Notes: generated by a model not told the origin, from the sequence alone. Counted from the stretch's first letter, positions 34,468 to 44,118 are shown. The stretch: DNA of 64,000 nucleotides from Novosphingobium sp. KA1 (GCF_017309955.1 NZ_CP021248.1:1585001-1649000), one strand, 5' to 3'. A program made the numbers and translations.

Positions 34468-35903
34468 CGAGAACACACTGCGTCGAAAAGATCGGCGGCA
34501 CATCGATGGCGGCAACCTCCACCGTGTTCGAAAACGTCTTGATCGCCGGGCGGGAGGGCGCGGAGCTCTACAATCGGATCTTCGTTGTCTCTGCCTATGC
34601 CGGGATGACCGACCTGCTGCTCGAAAACAAGAAGACCGGCGCCCCCGGCGTCCATGGTCATTTTCTCCGCAATGAAACGCCGGGTGCCTGGCGCACGGCC
34701 CTGACCGACGTGCTCGGCGCGATGTGGGCCCGCAATGCCGAGATGTTCGCCCGCCCGGAAAGCCGCGAGGAAGCGGACCGTTTCGTGGCCGCGCGGATTG
34801 CGACGCTCGATGCCTGCCTCGAGGATCTCGACCGGCTGCGCAGTCGCGGCCATTTCTGCCTCAGTGAACAGATGAGCACCGTGCGCGAGATGCTGGCAGG
34901 GCTCGGCGAAGCTCATGCCGCGCACTCTACCGCGCTGCTGCTGCGCGATCGCGGCGTCAACGCCGTCTTCGTCGACCTTTCCGTCTGGAACCACGACGAT
35001 CTGGTCAGTCTGGATGAACGCATCCACGCCGCATTCGACACCATAGACCTGTCGCGCGAAATGCCGATCGTCACTGGATACGCAGGCTGCGAGGGCGGAA
35101 TGGTCCGCCGTTACGCGCGCGGTTATTCCGAAATGACGTTTTCGCGCATTGCCGTCGTCACCAGCGCCCGCGAAGCCATCATCCACAAGGAGTTCCATCT
35201 CTCCAGCGCCGATCCGCGCCTTGTGGGTGAAGAGCGGGCGCGCAAGATCGGTCGCACCAACTACGACGTCGCCGATCAGCTCGCCAATCTCGGCATGGAA
35301 GCCATCCATCCGCGCGCGGGCCGGGGCCTGCGCCAATCGGGCATCCCGCTCAGGGTTCGCAACACCTTCGAACGCCATGACAAGGGCACCTTGATCGAAG
35401 GGGACTTCGTTTCGAAAACGCCCCGCGTGGAAATCGTCACCGGGCTCGCCTCGGTCCAGGCATTGCAGTTCTTCGAGCAGGACATGGTGGGGGAGAAGGG
35501 TTACGACGCCGCGATCCTCGAAACACTCACGCGCCATGGCGCCTGGATCGTCAGCAAGAGCTCCAACGCCAATACGATTACCCACTACCTCAGCGGAACC
35601 GGTGCCGAACAGGCTGCACGGATCGTCGAGGACTTGCGCCGGCAATGGCCGGGCGCGCAAGTGACAGCGCAGGAAGTGGCGATGGTATCGGTGATCGGCA
35701 GCGCCTTGTCCGAACCGACACTGGTGCCGCGCGCGCTCGCCGCGCTCGACCGGGCGGGCATCGGTCTTGTCGCGCTCCAGCACCAGATCCAGGGCGTCGA
35801 CATCCAGTTCATCGTCGATCCGGCGGATTTCGAAGGCGCGATCCAGGCGCTGCACGCGGCACTCGTCGAGAGCGACGCCCTGACCGACCGCGCCGCGGCT
35901 TGA
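34464..35903 (+). CDS. ask: Ectoine-cluster aspartate kinase (Ask_Ect)
   Basis: A 479-residue aspartokinase: N-terminal VEKIGGTSMAATSTVFENVL, then VSAYAGMTDLLLENKKTG, VTGYAGCEGGMVRRYARGYS and a C-terminal ACT region (VSVIGSALSEPTLVPRALAAL). It matches the specialised Ask_Ect type that supplies aspartyl phosphate to ectoine synthesis and escapes normal feedback control. It follows ectD with a 4-bp overlap. A strong hairpin lies directly after the stop. Confidence 0.93.
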   Translation: MTRTHCVEKIGGTSMAATSTVFENVLIAGREGAELYNRIFVVSAYAGMTDLLLENKKTGAPGVHGHFLRNETPGAWRTALTDVLGAMWARNAEMFARPESREEADRFVAARIATLDACLEDLDRLRSRGHFCLSEQMSTVREMLAGLGEAHAAHSTALLLRDRGVNAVFVDLSVWNHDDLVSLDERIHAAFDTIDLSREMPIVTGYAGCEGGMVRRYARGYSEMTFSRIAVVTSAREAIIHKEFHLSSADPRLVGEERARKIGRTNYDVADQLANLGMEAIHPRAGRGLRQSGIPLRVRNTFERHDKGTLIEGDFVSKTPRVEIVTGLASVQALQFFEQDMVGEKGYDAAILETLTRHGAWIVSKSSNANTITHYLSGTGAEQAARIVEDLRRQWPGAQVTAQEVAMVSVIGSALSEPTLVPRALAALDRAGIGLVALQHQIQGVDIQFIVDPADFEGAIQALHAALVESDALTDRAAA

Positions 35904-35910
35904 TGGGAAA

Positions 35911-35944
35911 GCCCCCTTGCTGCCGCGACCGGCAGCAAGGGGGG
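35911..35944 (+). terminator. Strong hairpin between ask and the MFS genes
   Basis: A 13-bp stem CCCCCTTGCTGCC/GGCAGCAAGGGGG with a six-base loop, then GCCGTTTC. The stop of ask is only 8 bp upstream and the MFS start 8 bp downstream. It could end most ectABCD-ask transcripts while letting some read on into the transporter genes. Confidence 0.65.
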
Positions 35945-35951
35945 CCGTTTC

Positions 35952-37220
35952 ATGCTCAGCGCCATTCTTCCTGTCCGCAGCTTGCTGGCCGCCATTTTCC
36001 TGCTGATGGCGGGGGGCGGCTTCCTCAACACGCTCGTCGCCCTGCGACTGGAGCGGTCGGGAAGCGGTGCCCTGACGATCGGTCTTGTCGGCACGGCCTA
36101 TTTCGCTGGCCTGACCCTGGGTTCGATCCGGGTTCCGGCACTTGTCGGCCGCATCGGCCATATCCGCGCCTTTGCGACGTTCGTGGCGCTGCTGAGCGCT
36201 GACACCCTCGCTTACGCGCTTTATACCCACGCGCTGTTCTGGGGAGCGCTGCGCCTTGTCGACGGGCTTTGCCTCGCCGGGATCTACGTTTGCATCGAAA
36301 GCTGGCTGAACGAACGGGCCAGTCCCGAGCGCCGGGGCGTAGTGCTGGCAGGCTACATGATCCTGCTCTACGGCGGGCAGGCGGCGGGGCAATTCCTGAT
36401 CCGCCTCGGCGCCGGCAATCCGGCCATGCCGCTGCTGATCGGCTCGATCCTCGTTTCCGTCGCGGCGATCCCGGTGCTCCTTACCCGTATCGCCGCACCC
36501 GATACCGGCGCACTGGCCCCGCTGCCATTTGCCGAACTCTACAAGGCATCCCCGCTCGGAATGGTCGGCGCAGGACTGACCGGCATGATGCTCGGCGCGT
36601 TCTACGCACTCGGTGCGGTGTTCGCGCGCCGGCTGGGCATGGACCTTGCCGATACCACCCTTTTCATGAGTGCGGTGATCCTGGGCGGCGTGATCCTGCA
36701 ATGGCCGCTCGGCTGGCTGTCCGACCGCATCGACCGGCGCAAGGTGATCGTGCTCGTTCTTGCAGGTACGCTTGCCGCAGCGCTGACGATCGTCCTTGCG
36801 GCAGCCCCCGGATCGTTGCTGCTTGGTCTGGGCGCCTTGTTCGGCGGACTGAGCTTCGCGCTCTATCCCTTGTGCGTGGCGCACACCAACGATCACCTCT
36901 CCGCGGACCGGCGCGTGGCGGCAAGCGGCGGCCTCGTGCTTGTCTATTCGCTGGGTGCAGCGGCCGGTCCGGCGATCGGATCTCTTGCAGTGGCGCTGGC
37001 CGGAGCTTCGGGCCTGTTCCTGTTCATCGCCGCCTGCGCCAGCGCTGCCCTTTCGTTTGCGCTGATGCGGCAGGCCAGATCCGAGCCCGTGCCGGCTCAT
37101 CTGCAGGAAGACTTCGTCATCCTGCCGCGCACGTCGCCGCTGGCCGCCTCGCTTGATCCCCTCGCCTTGGATCCGGCGACCGGATCGGCTGAGCAAACCA
37201 AAACAGGGAGCACCCATTGA
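35952..37220 (+). CDS. MFS transporter (YcaD-like)
   Basis: A 422-residue, 12-segment major facilitator: GGGFLNTLVALRLERSG, IYVCIESWLNERASPERRG (a family mark of YcaD-like proteins), LGWLSDRIDRRKVIVLVL and FGGLSFALYPLCVAHTND. The substrate is unknown; its place after ask suggests ectoine export or uptake, but the family is broad. The C-terminal 30 residues are soluble and charged. It overlaps the next transporter by 4 bp. Confidence 0.88.
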   Translation: MLSAILPVRSLLAAIFLLMAGGGFLNTLVALRLERSGSGALTIGLVGTAYFAGLTLGSIRVPALVGRIGHIRAFATFVALLSADTLAYALYTHALFWGALRLVDGLCLAGIYVCIESWLNERASPERRGVVLAGYMILLYGGQAAGQFLIRLGAGNPAMPLLIGSILVSVAAIPVLLTRIAAPDTGALAPLPFAELYKASPLGMVGAGLTGMMLGAFYALGAVFARRLGMDLADTTLFMSAVILGGVILQWPLGWLSDRIDRRKVIVLVLAGTLAAALTIVLAAAPGSLLLGLGALFGGLSFALYPLCVAHTNDHLSADRRVAASGGLVLVYSLGAAAGPAIGSLAVALAGASGLFLFIAACASAALSFALMRQARSEPVPAHLQEDFVILPRTSPLAASLDPLALDPATGSAEQTKTGSTH

Positions 37221-38542
37221 ACCCGCCCATCCCCAAACCCGCCAGCCCATCTGCAAACCTGTCAGCAAGTCCACGCGCACTGCGCCGGGCGATCGCCGCC
37301 TCTGCCATCGGCAATGCCACCGAATGGTTCGACTACGGCATCTATGCTTACGGTGTGAGCTACATCTCCGCCGCGCTCTTTCCCGGCGAAACTGCCGACG
37401 CCACCCTGTTTGCGCTTGCCACGTTCGCGATCTCTTTCCTGGTTCGCCCACTGGGCGGCCTCTTCTGGGGACCGCTCGGCGACCGCTATGGCCGCAAGGC
37501 CGTTCTCGGGCTGACGATCCTGCTCATGGCCGGGGCGACCGTGGGCGTGGGCCTGATCCCCTCCTACGCTGCGATCGGCGTCTGGGCGCCGGCCCTCCTC
37601 ATCGCGATGCGCATGCTCCAGGGTTTCTCCACGGGCGGCGAATATGGCGGTGCCGCGATCTTCATGGCGGAGTACGCCCCGGACGAGAAGCGCGGCTTCT
37701 ATGGAAGTTTCCTAGAAGTCGGCACGCTGGCGGGCTTTTGTGCGGGCGCCCTGCTGATGCTGGGCTTTTCGCTGGCGCTGGGCGAGGAGGCCATGCGCCA
37801 ATGGGCCTGGCGCCTGCCGTTTCTGCTCGCCGGGCCGCTCGGCCTTGTCGGCGTCTACCTGCGTGCGCGCATGGCGGAAACGCCGTTGTTTCAGGAAGCG
37901 GAAGCACACCGCGACGACAGCCCGGCCGGCCATGGAGGCCTCGGCCACCTGCTGAAGCGCCATCGCCGCCCGCTTCTGGCGATGAGCGGCCTCGTCATTG
38001 CGCTCAACGTCGTCAACTACACGCTGCTCAGCTACATGCCGACGTATCTCGAACGCCGGCTGGGCCTCGCCACCGACACCGCGCTGATGGTACCGATCGC
38101 GGGCATGGTGTTCATGATGGTTCTCCTACCCCTGGCCGGTTCGCTGTCCGACCGGATCGGCCGCAAGCCGATGTGGCGTTTCTCGCTGCTGGGGCTGATC
38201 CTGCTGGTCATCCCGCTCTACCATCTCATGGGTCTGGGCACGGCGCCGGCCGCGATCGGCTACGTCCTGCTTGGCCTGCTCTATGTGCCGCAACTCGCCA
38301 CGATCTCGGCAACGTTTCCGGCATTCTTTCCGACACCGGTTCGCTTTGCGGGTTTCGCGCTTGCCTACAATCTTTCCACCTCGCTGTTCGGAGGAACCGC
38401 GCCGGCGTTCAATTCCTGGCTGATCGATGTGACGGGCAATCCGCTCGTTCCCGCCTATGTCATGATCGCCGCCTGCCTCTGCGGCCTGCTGGCGCTGCGT
38501 TTCACACCCGAAAGCGCGGGAAAACCCCTTCCGCGCACCTGA
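37217..38542 (+). CDS. MHS-family MFS transporter, ProP-like osmoprotectant symporter
   Basis: A 441-residue permease of the metabolite:H+ symporter family: IGNATEWFDYGIYAYG, FLVRPLGGLFWGPLGDRYGRKAVL, MLQGFSTGGEYGGAAIFMAEYAP and GSLSDRIGRKPMW. ProP itself carries proline, betaine and ectoine. The short C-terminus here lacks the coiled-coil osmosensor of E. coli ProP. The adjacent ect genes suggest uptake of ectoines or similar solutes (inference). Coupled to the previous gene by overlap. Confidence 0.9.
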   Translation: MNPPIPKPASPSANLSASPRALRRAIAASAIGNATEWFDYGIYAYGVSYISAALFPGETADATLFALATFAISFLVRPLGGLFWGPLGDRYGRKAVLGLTILLMAGATVGVGLIPSYAAIGVWAPALLIAMRMLQGFSTGGEYGGAAIFMAEYAPDEKRGFYGSFLEVGTLAGFCAGALLMLGFSLALGEEAMRQWAWRLPFLLAGPLGLVGVYLRARMAETPLFQEAEAHRDDSPAGHGGLGHLLKRHRRPLLAMSGLVIALNVVNYTLLSYMPTYLERRLGLATDTALMVPIAGMVFMMVLLPLAGSLSDRIGRKPMWRFSLLGLILLVIPLYHLMGLGTAPAAIGYVLLGLLYVPQLATISATFPAFFPTPVRFAGFALAYNLSTSLFGGTAPAFNSWLIDVTGNPLVPAYVMIAACLCGLLALRFTPESAGKPLPRT

Positions 38543-38576
38543 AGCCCCTTCCGCCTCCCGTCTCGAGTATTCTCCC

Positions 38577-39824
38577 TTGCCTGACCAGCCTTTCGTATCG
38601 ACCATCGTCTTCGCCGGCACCAACATGCCCTGGGCCCGCGAGCCCTGGATGCGGACGGGCCTCACGCTCCTCGCCCTTGCCGGAGGCGCCTGCCTTGCGA
38701 ACTGGGTGGCCAAGCGCATCGTCCTGAAAGGCGTGCTGCGGCTGCTCGGCCGCAGCCCGTTCGAGGCCGAAGCGCAGCATGTCGGTGCCATCGTCGCGCG
38801 CCTGTCCAACATCCTGCCCGCACTGATCGTCCAGTCCGGAATCGCCGCGGTCCCCGGATTGCCGGCCGAATTGGTCGCCTTCGTCCACAGCCTGAGCGCC
38901 GCGTTCATCATCCTCACCCTGGCGCTGGCTGTGACGACAACGCTGACGCTGGGCAACGAATTGTACCAGCGGCGGCCCGATGCAGGTAACCGGCCGATCA
39001 AGGGCTATGTCCAGGTTGCCAACCTGCTGGTCTATGCCGCCGCCGCGATCCTCGTGCTGGCGGCGCTCATGAACCAGTCCCCGCTGCTGCTCCTCTCGGG
39101 GCTAGGTGCGATGGCTGCCGTACTCCTGCTGGTGTTCAAGGACACCATTCTCTCATTGGTCGCCTCGGTCCAGATCGGCTCCAACGACATGGTGCGCGTG
39201 GGCGACTGGATCGAAATGCCCAAGCTCGACGCCAACGGCGATGTGATAGATATCGCGCTGCACACGGTGAAGGTTCAGAACTTCGACAAGACCATCACCA
39301 CCATCCCCACGCATCGGCTAATCACGGAAAGCTTCCGGAACTGGCGGGGAATGTCGGAATCGGGCGGCCGCCGCATCATGCGTGCGCTCATGATCGACCA
39401 GACCTCGATCGGCTTTCTCGATGATGAGGGTCTCGCCAAGGTCGCGCGCTTCGGCCTGCTTGGCGACTATCTGCGCGACCGTCAGGCGCAGGTCCGCAAC
39501 TGGAACGAAAGGAACGCACCCTCGGAAATCCTCGACGCACGCCGCCTCACCAACATCGGCACCTACCGCGCCTACGTGCTGGCCTATCTGAAAGCCCGGC
39601 CGGACATCGCCGAAGACAAGACCCTGCTGGTCCGCCAACTCGCGCCCGGTGAACACGGCCTGCCGCTTGAGATCTACGCTTTTGCCGCGACCACTGCCTG
39701 GGCGCATTACGAGGACATCCAGGCGGATATCTTCGATCATCTCATCGCGATCATGCCCGAATTCGGCCTACGAGTGTTCCAGCATCCGACCGGGGCGGAT
39801 TTTGCCTTTGTCCACGCCGCCTAG
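38577..39824 (+). CDS. MscS-family mechanosensitive channel (YbdG-like)
   Basis: A 415-residue protein. It has five hydrophobic segments (about 20-190), then FKDTILSLVASVQIGSNDMVRVGDWIEMP, the MscS beta domain. VKVQNFDKTITTIPTHRLITESFRNWRGMSESGGRRIMR follows, a YbdG/MscM-type signature with the family's extra insertion. Released solutes under hypo-osmotic shock include ectoine, so the location next to solute synthesis and uptake genes is sensible. A TTG start at 38577 is assumed; the ATG at 38625 is an alternative. Confidence 0.9.
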   Translation: MPDQPFVSTIVFAGTNMPWAREPWMRTGLTLLALAGGACLANWVAKRIVLKGVLRLLGRSPFEAEAQHVGAIVARLSNILPALIVQSGIAAVPGLPAELVAFVHSLSAAFIILTLALAVTTTLTLGNELYQRRPDAGNRPIKGYVQVANLLVYAAAAILVLAALMNQSPLLLLSGLGAMAAVLLLVFKDTILSLVASVQIGSNDMVRVGDWIEMPKLDANGDVIDIALHTVKVQNFDKTITTIPTHRLITESFRNWRGMSESGGRRIMRALMIDQTSIGFLDDEGLAKVARFGLLGDYLRDRQAQVRNWNERNAPSEILDARRLTNIGTYRAYVLAYLKARPDIAEDKTLLVRQLAPGEHGLPLEIYAFAATTAWAHYEDIQADIFDHLIAIMPEFGLRVFQHPTGADFAFVHAA

Positions 39825-39881
39825 CCCTGAACGCACGTTCCTGTCGCCCGCCTCCATGTCCTTTCAGCGGAACCCCTGACC

Positions 39882-40721
39882 ATGCCCCCCCGCCTCTCAA
39901 CCCAGCTGATCGGCCTTGCGGCCGCCACCTGTTCGCTCGCGCCGAGCGCCGCTCCGGCTCAGGTCCGCTCCCATTCGGCGGATCAGGGAACATACGTCGA
40001 CACGGTAGAGCTCTCCCAAAAGGCCGATCTGGTCGTACTGGCGAGGGTAACGCAAATGAAGCCTGTGCCGACCTCGACGCCAGGCGCACTGGTGCCAAGC
40101 CATCGCCGCTACTATGCAGAAGCCAGCACCAAGGCGCTGCTGTACGGCCAGAGCGGGATCGGGGGCTCGCTGCGATATCTGGTCGACCTGCCGGTGGCGC
40201 CAGGCCAAGGCAGCGCCGATTTGACAGGCAAGGATGTGTTTCTTTTCGCCTCGCCCGTTCCCGGCCGCCCCGAGGAAATAAAGCTGGTGGAACCTACGGC
40301 ACAGCAACTGTGGTCGCCGGAACGGGAAGATCGGCTGCGCGCCGTCCTTCGTGCTCTGGTCTCGCCGCACGCCCCGGCCCCGGTCACGGGGGTCAGGGAA
40401 CTCAGCTACGTTCCGGGCAATCTTGCAGGGCAAGGGCGCACGCAGATCTTCCTCGATACGAAAAAGGGGCCGGTGACCATCGCCGTTCGCCACCTGCCCG
40501 GCCAGGCCGAGACTTGGGGCGTCTCGCTTTCGGAAGTGACGGGAGGCGATCTGCGTCCCCCTGCCAGAGACACCCTCGAATGGTACAACCTTGCCTGTTT
40601 CATGCCGGCTTCGCCGCCGCAAAGTGCTTACGTGTCAGGCAGCTTTCCCTCCAAGCAGCAGGCTTATGCGGACTATCGCATGGTCCTTGCAGCGCTCGGC
40701 CCATGCGAACGCAGCCAGTGA
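39882..40721 (+). CDS. Exported protein of unknown function
   Basis: A 279-residue protein with a signal peptide (about 1-26, LIGLAAATCSLAPSAAPAQV). The mature part is beta-rich with one paired-strand region (VDTVELSQKADLVVLARVTQMKP...YYAEASTKALLYGQSGIGG) and another (YLVDLPVAPGQGSADLTGKDVFLF). These resemble domains of secreted hypothetical proteins of sphingomonads; no function known. It follows the mechanosensitive channel in the same direction with a 57-bp gap, and could be part of the osmotic block by location. Confidence 0.75.
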   Translation: MPPRLSTQLIGLAAATCSLAPSAAPAQVRSHSADQGTYVDTVELSQKADLVVLARVTQMKPVPTSTPGALVPSHRRYYAEASTKALLYGQSGIGGSLRYLVDLPVAPGQGSADLTGKDVFLFASPVPGRPEEIKLVEPTAQQLWSPEREDRLRAVLRALVSPHAPAPVTGVRELSYVPGNLAGQGRTQIFLDTKKGPVTIAVRHLPGQAETWGVSLSEVTGGDLRPPARDTLEWYNLACFMPASPPQSAYVSGSFPSKQQAYADYRMVLAALGPCERSQ

Positions 40722-40749
40722 ATGATCCGAACCGAAACGCGCTTGAAAA

Positions 40750-40779
40750 TTGCCGACTTTATGACGGAAACAGCATAAT
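40750..40779 (+). promoter_or_regulatory. Possible promoter for the DUF389/SLC13 pair
   Basis: TTGCCG and CATAAT lie 18 bp apart in the only AT-rich part of the 107-bp gap before the DUF389 gene. The match to a sigma-70 type promoter is modest and the transcript start is not known. Confidence 0.35.
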
Positions 40780-40828
40780 ATCAGGGACGTTGTTACCCTG
40801 ATCGAACAAGCCGACACGGAGAGCGGAT

Positions 40829-42400
40829 TTGGACAAAGCGAGCGCGCCATTGCCATCGCAGGATAACGTGGCAGCACATTTCCAGCACGTGCCGCTCTAT
40901 CGCTGGTGGCGGCGCGCGATCGTCGGCCGCGTCGATCACGCTCTCGTTCTGGAGCGTATCCAGGAGGATAGTGGCTGGTCACCGCGCTATGCCTTCATGG
41001 TGATGATGTCCGCGGGGATCGCAGTTCTCGGCCTGCTCCTGTCGTCTCCGGCAGTGGTAATCGGCGCGATGCTGATTTCCCCCCTGATGAGCCCGATCCT
41101 GGGGCTCGGCTTCAGCCTCGCCCTCTTCGATTTCTCCGAAATGCGCCGTTCGCTGACGGCTCTGGCCATCGGCGCGGTAGCTGCCGTCGTCTTCACCGCA
41201 CTTATCGTCGCGCTTTCGCCGCTGCAGGCCCCGACTGCCGAGATCATCGCGCGCACCCGGCCCAACCTGTTCGACCTTGCCGTCGCGCTGTTCGCGGCGC
41301 TCGCCGGAACATTCGCGATCATCCGGGGGCGCGGCGACACGATTGTCGGCGTCGCGATCGCTACGGCCCTCATGCCGCCGCTTGCAGTCGTGGGTTACGG
41401 CCTTGCGACCTGGAACATGCCGATCCTCGGCGGCGCCTTTGCCCTGTTCGTGACAAACTTCGTGACGATCGCATTGTCCGCCACGGTCATGGCGCGCTTC
41501 TATGGCTTTGGACACCACCTCAGCAGTCAGCAGACCTGGACGCAGACTTTCGTGCTGCTCTTCGTCTTCATGGGCATGGCAATCCCGCTCGGCATTTCCC
41601 TGCGGCAAATCGCCAGTGAAACCGTGACCCTCAACCAGACCCGGACGTTCCTGGCGCAGCGCTTCGGCGCGGACGCGCGCATTACCCAGCTCGACATCGA
41701 CTTCGACAGCAAGCCGCTGGTCGTGCGTGCCGTCGTCATCGCTCCGCGCGCAAGCCTCGAACGATCCAGCGGCTTGCAACAGGATTTGACCGAAAGGCTC
41801 GGACGGCCGTTGAAACTGCGGCTGGATCAGGTCGTCCTGGAGCCAGGAGCGGGCGCCATCGATGCGCAGCGCGAAGAGCTGCGCCAGGCAGGTGAAGCCG
41901 CCGCAATCGAGAGCCAGCGTATTGCCGCGCTTTCGCAGGTTCTGGCGCTTACGGCCGGCATTGCCCCTGACAGTGTCACCATCGACCGCGACCATCACCG
42001 CGCCATGGCAACGGCGGGTCCCTTGCCCGGAGCCTCGCTGGCAACCTACCGCACATTGGAGCGCCGCGTCGCCGCGCAGGCGCAAGGCTGGGACATTGTC
42101 CTGATCCCGCCGCAAATGGCCTATCCGCAAATCGCCTTTGTCGGCACCGACGACCAGCTGGACGCGCCTTCTCGCGAGGCGGTCCTGACCTCGGCGTGGG
42201 CGGCTCAGCGCTGGAACGTCCGCGCTCTCGCGGTTCCAGGTCTTCCTGAAGCTACACCCGAGACACCCTCGCTCACCGAGCGACGCGCTATTACGATTGC
42301 GGCACTTCTGCGCGAAAACGGTATCGAACCCAAGCCCGCCCCGGCCGCAGGCAGCCGAATTGCGCTCCGGGCCGCCACTGCTGACGAGGAACGGCCTTGA
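40829..42400 (+). CDS. DUF389 membrane protein
   Basis: A 523-residue protein from a TTG start. The DUF389 core (about 45-240) has six to seven membrane segments: VIGAMLISPLMSPILGLGFSLAL, GRGDTIVGVAIATALMPPLAVVGYG and ALFVTNFVTIALSA. The C-terminal 270 residues are soluble, with alternating helices and strands (LGRPLKLRLDQVVLEPGA...). The known family has no settled function; a transport or channel role is often suggested. It overlaps the next gene by 4 bp, so the two are co-translated. Confidence 0.88.
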   Translation: MDKASAPLPSQDNVAAHFQHVPLYRWWRRAIVGRVDHALVLERIQEDSGWSPRYAFMVMMSAGIAVLGLLLSSPAVVIGAMLISPLMSPILGLGFSLALFDFSEMRRSLTALAIGAVAAVVFTALIVALSPLQAPTAEIIARTRPNLFDLAVALFAALAGTFAIIRGRGDTIVGVAIATALMPPLAVVGYGLATWNMPILGGAFALFVTNFVTIALSATVMARFYGFGHHLSSQQTWTQTFVLLFVFMGMAIPLGISLRQIASETVTLNQTRTFLAQRFGADARITQLDIDFDSKPLVVRAVVIAPRASLERSSGLQQDLTERLGRPLKLRLDQVVLEPGAGAIDAQREELRQAGEAAAIESQRIAALSQVLALTAGIAPDSVTIDRDHHRAMATAGPLPGASLATYRTLERRVAAQAQGWDIVLIPPQMAYPQIAFVGTDDQLDAPSREAVLTSAWAAQRWNVRALAVPGLPEATPETPSLTERRAITIAALLRENGIEPKPAPAAGSRIALRAATADEERP

Positions 42401-44118
42401 GCCCTGCCCTCCTCAGCGCGCTGATCCTGCTCGGCGCGCTGGTCCTGTTCGTCTCGGAGCGAGTGCGGCACGATCTCGTGGCCCTGTTCGCGCTCATTGC
42501 CTGTCTTGCAGCCGGACTTGTGACGCCTGCCGAAGCCTTCACCGGCTTTGCCGACCCGGCCGTGATTGCCGTTGCCGCGGTGCTTGTGGTTGGCCGCGCC
42601 ATCGAACTCAGCGGTGCGGCAGCGGTTGTCGCCAGCAGGATCATTCCTCCCGGCGCACCGTTCGCGATCCGCCTCTCCAGCCTGCTTCTGGTTGGCGCCC
42701 TGCTCTCCGCCTTCATGAACAACATTGCCGCGCTGGTCATAACGATGCCGATCGCCTCCGAAATCGCACGGTCTGCAAGACGCCCGCCGGCGGCGACACT
42801 GATGCCGCTTGCCTTCGCGACGATCCTGGGCGGCATGACGACACTGATCGGCACGCCTGCCAATCTCATCCTCTCCTCGGTGCGCGAGACCCGGCTCGGC
42901 GCGCCTTTCGGCTTCTTCACCATGACGCCTGTGGGCATTGCCGTCACGATCGTGGGACTTGCCTATCTGGCGCTCATCGGCTGGCGTCTCCTGCCGAAGC
43001 GTGGCGGCGAGGTGACAGATGAAAAGGCCCCCTGGCGCGTCTATGAACTCGAAGTGCGCGATGAGACTTTCGATTTTGCTGAATTGCGCCAGCGCCTTCG
43101 CCGTTCCGGTGCGCGGCTCCTTGCAATGTTCCGCGATATCGAGCGGATCGAGGGCATCGATCGGCTGTTGCCCCAGGATCGGTTGCTGGTTCTCTCGCGA
43201 GAGAACCAATGGTCCGTCGCGGCCAAATCGGGCCTGGCCTCGGACGTTGCTGTAGACCGCGATCCCGATGCCGTTACGGGTCGGGTCGTTGTGGCTTACG
43301 GTTCGCCCCTCATCGGCATGGGCTATGACGAAGTCCGTACGCGTAGCCTGCAGCAATTGCAGGTTGTAGCCGTGGGCCCCAGGGTCGCCAAGGAACGGGT
43401 TCAGCTTGTCGACATGCGCATCGGCCCGGGGGACCAGCTCTACATCCGTGGCCCGCAGCGTGTTCTGGGTGCTTTCTGTGCCGGAGCACGCCTCCTCGAG
43501 ATCGATCGGCACGATCCGATATCCACGGCGCGCCCGCAGGCGCTCGCAATCCTCGCCATCTTTGCCGCAGCGATCGGCTCCATCGTCGCGCTGGGGCTAT
43601 CCCCTGCCCTCGCGTTTACCGGGGCAGCCGTGCTCATCGCCGCAGCGCGCCTTCTCCCGGCCGAGGAAATCTATCGCTCCATCGACTGGAGCGTGATCGT
43701 CCTGCTCGCCGCGATGATTCCGGTCGGTCAGAGTTTCGAGCATAGCGGGGCGGCGGCCATCGCCGCACAGTGGCTGGGACAGGCCCTCGGCGGGATTCCG
43801 CTCATCGGTGTGCTGGCAGCGTTGTGCGCGGTAACCTTGGTGCTGTCGATTTTCCTCAACAACGTGGCGACCGCGATCATCATGGGGCCGCTGGCGATCG
43901 ATGCGGCAAACCTCCTGCACGTCAGCCCGGATGCCGCGCTGCTGGCGGTACTGATCGGCGCGTCTTCGGATTTCCTGACGCCGATCGGCCACCAGAACAA
44001 CCTCCTGGTCATGGGGCCGGGAGGCTATCGGTTCGGCGACTACGCACGCATGGGCGCGCCGCTGGTGGCGCTCGTCGTGGGCTGCGCGGCGCTTACCCTC
44101 TCGTGGCTCTACGCCTGA
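42397..44118 (+). CDS. SLC13/DASS-type permease with TrkA-C (RCK_C) insert
   Basis: A 573-residue permease: two hydrophobic halves (1-200 and about 370-573), each with the ion-transporter pattern (LLSAFMNNIAALVITMPIA and SIFLNNVATAIIMGPLAI). A central soluble TrkA-C pair (about 210-360) has QDRLLVLSRENQ and GPGDQLYIRGPQRVL. Related permeases carry sulfate, dicarboxylates or Na+; this substrate is not predictable. The NN(I/V)A repeats at both halves match the family. Confidence 0.88.
   Translation: MSPALLSALILLGALVLFVSERVRHDLVALFALIACLAAGLVTPAEAFTGFADPAVIAVAAVLVVGRAIELSGAAAVVASRIIPPGAPFAIRLSSLLLVGALLSAFMNNIAALVITMPIASEIARSARRPPAATLMPLAFATILGGMTTLIGTPANLILSSVRETRLGAPFGFFTMTPVGIAVTIVGLAYLALIGWRLLPKRGGEVTDEKAPWRVYELEVRDETFDFAELRQRLRRSGARLLAMFRDIERIEGIDRLLPQDRLLVLSRENQWSVAAKSGLASDVAVDRDPDAVTGRVVVAYGSPLIGMGYDEVRTRSLQQLQVVAVGPRVAKERVQLVDMRIGPGDQLYIRGPQRVLGAFCAGARLLEIDRHDPISTARPQALAILAIFAAAIGSIVALGLSPALAFTGAAVLIAAARLLPAEEIYRSIDWSVIVLLAAMIPVGQSFEHSGAAAIAAQWLGQALGGIPLIGVLAALCAVTLVLSIFLNNVATAIIMGPLAIDAANLLHVSPDAALLAVLIGASSDFLTPIGHQNNLLVMGPGGYRFGDYARMGAPLVALVVGCAALTLSWLYA

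Noticed and set aside
34326..37451. Open minus-strand frame of about 1,040 codons
   Set aside because: Lies across three plus-strand genes with clear families (ectD, ask, MFS); composition is that of an antisense shadow.
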